Source of the DNA: [Actinomadura] parvosata subsp. kistnae
GTDB lineage: Bacteria; Actinomycetota; Actinomycetes; Streptosporangiales; Streptosporangiaceae
NCBI RefSeq assembly: GCF_900323885.1
Contig: NZ_OOHJ01000021.1
Coordinates: 1-64,000, forward strand
DNA length: 64,000 nt
Direction: 5' to 3'
Notes under the pieces: generated by a model
What the model was told of the DNA's origin: nothing
Databases searched by the model: none
The model's input: only the letters and a program-made list of their open reading frames with translations
Program-made: the position numbers and the translations under genes
In this document: one piece after another, positions 59,524 to 64,000 of the stretch
Layout: each line of letters begins with the position of its first letter
How positions within the stretch are numbered: the first letter of the stretch is position 1

Positions 59524-61020
59524 ATGCCCTTCGATCTTGCGTCCCTCGGCTTCGGGATCTTGTTCGCCGCCCTGTTCGCGGGGCTGCCCCTGGCGACCGC
59601 GGCCACGGCCGTCCCCGCCGCGGTGCTCTCCGCCCCGGCCGGCCGGCACGACCTCGTGCGCCGGGGCGTGGTCGTCGTGGGGTTGTTCACGTCGTTCTGC
59701 GGCGCCCTGATCATGGGGCTCGGGGCATGGCTGGCCCGTGCGGACACCCGCTACGGCGCCCTGGAGAGCCTCGGCTTCCTGCTGCTGAGCCTCCTCGGCG
59801 CGGGGCTGCTCATGGGCGGCCTCGGCCCGCTGCCCTCGTGGCTGCTGGAGCTCGCCGATCGCGCCGCGGAACGGCTGCCGCCGCCGTTCCGCCTGGCGGC
59901 CCGGGACCTGGCCCACCGCCGTATCCCGGCGGTGGCGGCGATCACGCTGGCGATGCTGGCGAGCGCCGCCGGCATCGCCGTGACGGTCATCGCGACCGGC
60001 GAGACGACCCAGGCCAGGGCCGCCTACCAGCCGCAGGCCCGGCCGGGCGCGTTACTGGTCGAGTCGGGCTCCCCGTTCAGGGAGGGGTTCTCGCCGGAAG
60101 AGGCGGGCGCCGTGCGGGCGGCGATCGAGCGCGAGTTACCCGGAGTGCCGATCGTCGAGGTCGAGGAGGTCCCCGAACCGGACCGGTACCTGCACGCGAC
60201 GGCGGAGGCCGCCGAGCTGCCGGACGAGATGGTCTACTGGCCCCAGGCCATCGGGGACGAGAAGCTGCTGCGCTACCTCACCGGTGACCAGTCCACGCCC
60301 TACGACGAGGGCACGGCCGTGGTGATCGTCTCCGGCGACGTGCGGGCCGATGCGGTCGAGCTGTCGTACGAGATCAGCGCCGACGACGAGAGCACGAGGA
60401 CCAAGACGATCCCGGCGGCCGTCGCCAGGCCCGCCACCCCCCACATGGCGACGATCTTCGTCCCCTCGAAGATCGTCCGGGACCTCGGCTACCCGCTCCA
60501 GCCGGCCGAGCTGATCGTCGACCCCACCCTCCACCGGGTCACGGAGCAGGAGCGGGAGCGCCTCGACCGCCGGCTGGACGACGACCTCGCGCGGACCTAC
60601 GTCGAGCGGGGCTTCCAGGCTTCGACCAGATGGCTGCCGATCGCCGCGGCGGCGCTGCTGCTCGCCCTCGGAAGCGCGCTCGCGCCCGGCTTCGGCCAGG
60701 CCGCGAACGCGCGCCAGGCCCGGGTCCTGAGGCGGACCGGCAGCGGATCGGGCGCCGCGTTCCGGTGGTTCTGCGCGGGCCGGGCGGGGCTGAGCGCGTT
60801 GCTCGGGACGGTGCTCGGCGCGGTCGCCGGATGCCTCGCCGGGATGTTGCTGCTGTGGCCCCTGACGGCGTCCAGCAGTTGGGACGACCCGCCAAGGGTG
60901 CCCTTCGAGACGCCCTGGGCGGCGGTCGTGGCCGTCGTCGCGGGCCTTCCCCTGCTGGCCGCGGCCCTGGGCGCGCTGCTCGCCCGCGAACGACCACCCG
61001 TCCCTCCGGCCCGGCGCTGA
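59524..61020 (+). CDS. FtsX-like permease half (MacB/FtsX-type ABC permease)
   Basis: 498 aa. Helices near residues 7-30, 50-72, 83-105, then LAARDLAHRRIPAVAAITLA (~140), a ~200-residue extracytoplasmic domain and three C-terminal helices (365-385, 415-440, 460-480). The AARDLAHRR/P..AAI segment is typical of the second half of long actinobacterial FtsX permeases. The usual 800-aa protein and an ATPase gene are absent, so it may be a truncated survivor. TACGAT (59512-59517) is 6 nt before the ATG. Confidence 0.7.
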   Translation: MPFDLASLGFGILFAALFAGLPLATAATAVPAAVLSAPAGRHDLVRRGVVVVGLFTSFCGALIMGLGAWLARADTRYGALESLGFLLLSLLGAGLLMGGLGPLPSWLLELADRAAERLPPPFRLAARDLAHRRIPAVAAITLAMLASAAGIAVTVIATGETTQARAAYQPQARPGALLVESGSPFREGFSPEEAGAVRAAIERELPGVPIVEVEEVPEPDRYLHATAEAAELPDEMVYWPQAIGDEKLLRYLTGDQSTPYDEGTAVVIVSGDVRADAVELSYEISADDESTRTKTIPAAVARPATPHMATIFVPSKIVRDLGYPLQPAELIVDPTLHRVTEQERERLDRRLDDDLARTYVERGFQASTRWLPIAAAALLLALGSALAPGFGQAANARQARVLRRTGSGSGAAFRWFCAGRAGLSALLGTVLGAVAGCLAGMLLLWPLTASSSWDDPPRVPFETPWAAVVAVVAGLPLLAAALGALLARERPPVPPARR

Positions 61021-61032
61021 AGCCCCGCCGGG

Positions 61033-61629
61033 TCAGGCGGGCCGGTGCGGGTCGGCGTGGACGTGGGTGCGCATGCCCTGCGGGTCGAACAGGATCAGCA
61101 GCTCGACCACCCCGCCGTCGGCGCTGCCCAGCCAGTGCGGCAATGACGTGTCGAACTCGGCCGCCTCGCCCGGCGGCAACGTCAGGTCCCGCTCGCCGAG
61201 GAGGAGCCGCAGGCGGCCGTTGAGCACGTACAGCCACTCGAAGCCGTCATGGGTCTGCGGCGTCGGCACGAGCGGTTCCGGCCGCGCGGGGATGATCATC
61301 TTGAACGCCTGCACCCCGCCCGGCCGGCGCGATAGCGGCACGAACGTCATCCCGAACCGGTGGATCGGCGTGAGGTGGATCCGCGGATCGCCGGTGCGCG
61401 GGGCGCCCACCAGATCGTCCAGCGGCACGTTGTACGTGCGCGCCAGCGGCAGCAGCAGCTCCAGCGTCGCCCGCCGCTGCCCGCTCTCCAGCCGCGACAA
61501 CGTGCTCTCGGAGACGCCGGTCGTGGTCGCGAGGTCGGCGAGGGTCAGGCCGCGATGCCGGCGCAACGCCCGCAGCCTCGGCCCCACCCCGTCCAGCACC
61601 TCGTCCAGGTCTTGGTCCACGCCCGCCAT
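61033..61629 (-). CDS. XRE-cupin transcriptional regulator
   Basis: 198 aa. Residues ~13-70 are a Cro/CI HTH (LRALRRHRGLTLADLATTTG, VSESTLSRLESGQRRATL), ~105-185 a cupin (THDGFEWLYVLNGRLRLLLG, TLPPGEAAEFDTSLPHWLGS). Such fusions sense small molecules through the cupin and repress neighbouring genes. ATG 61629; direct repeats of TGCCAGAAC lie just upstream, and a methyltransferase gene is divergent 80 bp away. Confidence 0.9.
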   Translation of the reverse strand: MAGVDQDLDEVLDGVGPRLRALRRHRGLTLADLATTTGVSESTLSRLESGQRRATLELLLPLARTYNVPLDDLVGAPRTGDPRIHLTPIHRFGMTFVPLSRRPGGVQAFKMIIPARPEPLVPTPQTHDGFEWLYVLNGRLRLLLGERDLTLPPGEAAEFDTSLPHWLGSADGGVVELLILFDPQGMRTHVHADPHRPA

Positions 61630-61631
61630 CT

Positions 61632-61661
61632 TGCCAGAACCGCAAGATTTCGTGCCAGAAC
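61632..61661. promoter_or_regulatory. Two direct TGCCAGAAC repeats, 21 bp apart
   Basis: TGCCAGAAC at 61632-61640 and 61653-61661, two helical turns apart, in the interval between the XRE-cupin and methyltransferase genes. Likely binding sites of the XRE protein. Confidence 0.6.
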
Positions 61662-61709
61662 GCACGCTCCCGACGAGACTGGGCGGACACCTCTCGAAAA
61701 GGAGCCCCC

Positions 61710-62330
61710 ATGACCGAAGCGGTCACGTTCTGGGACGGCGTGTACGCGGCACGACCGGCCGCCACCCGCCCCCGTCCGAACACCCGCCTGACCGAAGTGG
61801 CCACGCCCCTGCCGCCCGGCGACGCGCTCGACCTCGGCTGCGGCGACGGCGGCGACGCGCTGTGGCTGGCCGGGCAGGGCTGGCGGGTCACCGCCGCCGA
61901 CATCTCCGCCGTCGCGGTCGAACGGCTCACGGCACTCGCCGGCGCGCACGGCCTCGGCGACCGTATCACCGCCGTCCGGCACGACCTGCGCGACTCGTTC
62001 CCGGACGGCACGTTCGACCTGATCTGCGCCCACTACCTGCACACGCCCTTCGACCTCGACCGGGCGGGCGTGCTGCGCGCGGCCGCGCACGCGCTGCGTC
62101 CCGGCGGGCGGCTGCTGGTCGTCGACCACGGCTCGACCGCGCCGTGGTCGTGGAACCAGGACCCCGACGCCCGGTACCCGAGCCCGCGGGAGGTCGCGGC
62201 GGGCATCGCGCTGGACCCGGCGGCGTGGACGATCGAGCGCGCCGACGCGCCCCGCCGGATCGCGACCGGGCCGGGCGGGCGCACCGCCGAGGTCACCGAC
62301 CACGTCCTGCTCATCCGCCGCAACCCCTGA
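61710..62330 (+). CDS. Class I SAM-dependent methyltransferase
   Basis: 206 aa. Motif I LDLGCGDGGDALWLAGQGWR, acidic ADIS for the SAM ribose, FDLICAHYLH and LRPGGRLLVVDHGS. It resembles the TehB/thiopurine-type small-molecule methyltransferases. AAAAGGAG precedes the ATG. Divergent from the XRE-cupin regulator; the DinB-like gene follows after 19 bp and is probably co-transcribed. Confidence 0.9.
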   Translation: MTEAVTFWDGVYAARPAATRPRPNTRLTEVATPLPPGDALDLGCGDGGDALWLAGQGWRVTAADISAVAVERLTALAGAHGLGDRITAVRHDLRDSFPDGTFDLICAHYLHTPFDLDRAGVLRAAAHALRPGGRLLVVDHGSTAPWSWNQDPDARYPSPREVAAGIALDPAAWTIERADAPRRIATGPGGRTAEVTDHVLLIRRNP

Positions 62331-62349
62331 ACCCGCCGGAGAGAACGCC

Positions 62350-62841
62350 ATGCCCACTACCCACCGCCGCCGTGACACGCCGCCGCCCCGCACCGGGGGC
62401 GGCGAGGCCGAGGTCCTGCGCGGATTCCTCGACTACCTCAGAGCCTCGATCGCCGCGAAGGTCGACGGCGCCCCCGACCCCGAGGCCCGCACGGCCGCCG
62501 TGCCGTCCGGGACGAACCTGCTCGGCCTGCTCAACCACCTGACCTGCGTCGAACGCGCCACGTTCCTCGGGGAGGACGTCACCGACTGGCCGGCCACGTT
62601 CACGGCCGCGCCGCAGGACAGCGTGGCCGACGTCGTCGCCCGCTACCGGGAGACCGTCGAGCGCGCGAACGCCGTGCTCGACGGCTGCGCCGACCTGGGC
62701 GCGCCCGTTCCCAGGCCGCGGCCGGGCCGCCCGGCGCCCAGCGTCCGGTGGGCGCTCACCCACCTGATCGAGGAGACCGGCCGGCACGCGGGCCACGCCG
62801 ACATCCTGCGCGAGCTGATCGACGGCACCACCGGCCGCTGA
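62350..62841 (+). CDS. DinB/DUF664 family protein
   Basis: 163 aa four-helix DinB-like fold. Family segments: EVLRGFLDYLRASIAAKVDG, LLGLLNHLTCVERATFLGED (first metal His) and WALTHLIEETGRHAGHADIL with paired histidines. Members include mycothiol- and bacillithiol-dependent transferases; a thiol-transfer role is possible but unproven. CCGGAGAGAACGCC precedes the ATG. Confidence 0.85.
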   Translation: MPTTHRRRDTPPPRTGGGEAEVLRGFLDYLRASIAAKVDGAPDPEARTAAVPSGTNLLGLLNHLTCVERATFLGEDVTDWPATFTAAPQDSVADVVARYRETVERANAVLDGCADLGAPVPRPRPGRPAPSVRWALTHLIEETGRHAGHADILRELIDGTTGR

Positions 62842-62871
62842 CTCGATGGTTCGGCGGGCGTCCACCCATGG

Positions 62872-63569
62872 TCAGCGGGCGCCGGCCGCGCGGAGCAGGG
62901 CGGCCACCTCCGTCTGGCCCTTGGCGATCGCGTGGGCGAGCGGCGTGACGCCGTCGCGGTCGGCGAGGTTCACGTCGGCGCCGGCCGCGACCAGCAGGCG
63001 CACGATCTCCTGGTACGGCGGGCCGCCGTCGCCGAGGATGACCGCCTCCAGCAGCCCGGTCCAGCCCAGGTCGTTGACGTGATTCACGTCGATCCCGGTC
63101 TTCAGCACCTCGCGGACGTAGTCCACGTGCCCCCGCTCGCAGGCCGGGATGAGGGACACCCCTCCGTACCGGTTGCGCACGGTCAGGTCAGGACCGGCCG
63201 GCAGCAGCGCGCGCAGCATGGCGACGCTGCCGGTCACACCGGTGACGAGCCACGGGGTGGCCCGGTCGGCGTCCTGCGCGTCGGGGTCGGCGCCGGCCTC
63301 GACCAGCACCTCGGCCACCTCGACGTGGTCGGCCGCGGCGGCGAGCAGCAGCGCCGTGCGCCGCCGGTCGTCGCGGGCCTCGACGTCGGCCCGCGCCGGA
63401 GCGCGTCGCGGACGGCGCCGGCGTCCCCTCGCGCCGCCGCCGCCAGCAGTTCCTCGTTGACCACACCATCTCCTTCTTCCGCCTTGGGGGCGCCGCACGC
63501 CGTGAGGACCGAGCCGAGCAGAGAGGCCAGGACGGATCTGCGCCCGATCAGGCACGCGCGGCCGCTCAC
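62872..63569 (-). CDS. Ankyrin-repeat lipoprotein (frameshifted as sequenced)
   Basis: 232 aa when repaired. MSGRACLIGRRSVLASLLGS and VLTACG form a signal peptide with lipobox LTAC. About five ankyrin repeats follow (TALLLAAAADHVEVAEVLVE; AGADPDAQDADRATPWLV; SLIPACERGHVDYVREVLKT; AGADVNLADRDGVTPLAHAI). The frame slips near 63388-63393: one base joins ALRRG to ADVEARDDRRRTALL. GTG 63569 overlaps the stop of the upstream GlcG/HbpS-like gene (GTGA), so the pair is translationally coupled. Exported ankyrin proteins are unusual; some protect against oxidants. Confidence 0.8.
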
Positions 63570-64000
63570 CGCAGCCGGCCCGCCACCGCCTTGAGGCCGG
63601 CGCGGGCGATGGCCTCGTCGACGTCGCCGCTCGGCGCCCCGCCGACGCCGATGCCCGCCACCGGCGCGCCGTCGGAGACGACGGGGACCCCGCCGCTGAG
63701 GAAGAGCGTACCGGGGATGTCGGCGATGCTCGGGCCGCCGCCGTCGAGGCCCTTGGCGAGCTCGCTGGTCGCCCGGCCGAAGGAGACCGCCGTGAACGCC
63801 TTGCGCCGGGCCGACTCCTCGGTCTGCGGCCCGGCGCCGTCACCCTTGACGACCAGCCGGGTCGCGCCGGAGCGGTCGACGATCACGACGGTCACCTTCT
63901 GCTTCTGCCGGGCGGCCTCTCGCATCGCCGCCTCGGCGATCTCCAGGGCGGCGCCGGACGACAGTACCTCCGTCCGGACGACCGCCTGGCCGTCCCGTAC
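63566..64000 (-). CDS. GlcG/HbpS-like (DUF336) protein, partial
   Basis: The C-terminal 144 codons are present; the gene extends past the right edge in frame. EIAEAAMREAARQKQKVTVV, RRKAFTAVSFGRATSELAKG and GVPVVSDGAPVAGIGVGGAP (family GGxPI...G.xVGAIGVSG) are those of the GlcG/HbpS/PduO-C fold. Streptomyces HbpS is a secreted haem-binding sensor partner of oxidative-stress signalling. The coupled ankyrin lipoprotein downstream suggests both act outside the membrane. Confidence 0.8.
   Translation of the reverse strand, partial: VRDGQAVVRTEVLSSGAALEIAEAAMREAARQKQKVTVVIVDRSGATRLVVKGDGAGPQTEESARRKAFTAVSFGRATSELAKGLDGGGPSIADIPGTLFLSGGVPVVSDGAPVAGIGVGGAPSGDVDEAIARAGLKAVAGRLR

Overview
The window is chromosomal DNA of a high-GC filamentous actinomycete. 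Strong third-position G/C bias, GTG/TTG starts, F420-type luciferase-like oxidoreductases, DUF574 methyltransferases, a CU044_5270-type protein beside an ECF sigma factor and an orphan conservon-type P450 all fit Streptosporangiales (Nonomuraea/Streptosporangium-like). The genus is inference. I saw no rRNA, tRNA, CRISPR array, intact transposon, prophage or PKS/NRPS cluster. It reads as an accessory region built from many small modules, most of them one regulator facing one to three enzymes or a transporter across a short palindromic operator.

Layout. 1-5.4 kb: partial FAD monooxygenase, ureohydrolase/LysR divergon, DUF574 methyltransferase, glutamine-synthetase-like gene, LLM oxidoreductase and DGPF protein. 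5.5-11.2 kb: HAF-repeat exported protein, amidase, ECF sigma plus membrane partner, WYL regulator overlapping an antisense 50-aa membrane protein. 11.2-16.1 kb: TetR plus a gutted ABC transporter, acyl-CoA-dehydrogenase-like flavoprotein with TetR, membrane acyltransferase, DUF2306 protein. 16.2-22.6 kb: cyclase/hydantoinase divergon, NB-ARC/TPR protein, FAD monooxygenase/TetR divergon with two operators. 22.6-31.8 kb: MmgE/PrpD plus MFS with a DUF5937 regulator, erythromycin-esterase-like gene, MarR/LLM module, LOG and S9 peptidase. 31.9-39.6 kb: CYP157-like P450, ECF42-type sigma operon with its candidate promoter, small membrane and secreted proteins, GNAT, second P450. 39.6-49.9 kb: YjdF-family gene behind a strongly folding leader, ilvD, XRE regulator on a 29-bp palindrome, cupin, TetR/MFS, secreted beta-propeller/TetR, MFS/ArsR. 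49.9-64 kb: large SARP regulator, quinone-reductase/TetR, old yellow enzyme, small secreted proteins, DUF1062, a fascin-repeat/PASTA secreted protein, an FtsX-like half permease, XRE-cupin/methyltransferase, DinB, and an ankyrin lipoprotein coupled to a GlcG/HbpS-like protein.

Two features recur. First, about fifteen single-base shifts, nearly all apparent deletions, break otherwise complete genes (for example glutamine synthetase, ilvD, two MFS genes, MmgE, SARP), and adding one base restores a family-length protein. This looks like residual sequencing error more than gene decay. The exception is the ABC transporter remnant at 11.27-11.60 kb, a true internal deletion. Second, many genes have a TANNNT -10-like hexamer 6-8 nt before the start codon, which suggests leaderless transcripts. 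The strongest candidates for new regulatory biology are the folded leader before the yjdF-like gene (39662-39737), the TGTCGA/CGTC promoter heading the ECF42-type operon (35856-35882), and the MarR operator pair around 28309-28346.
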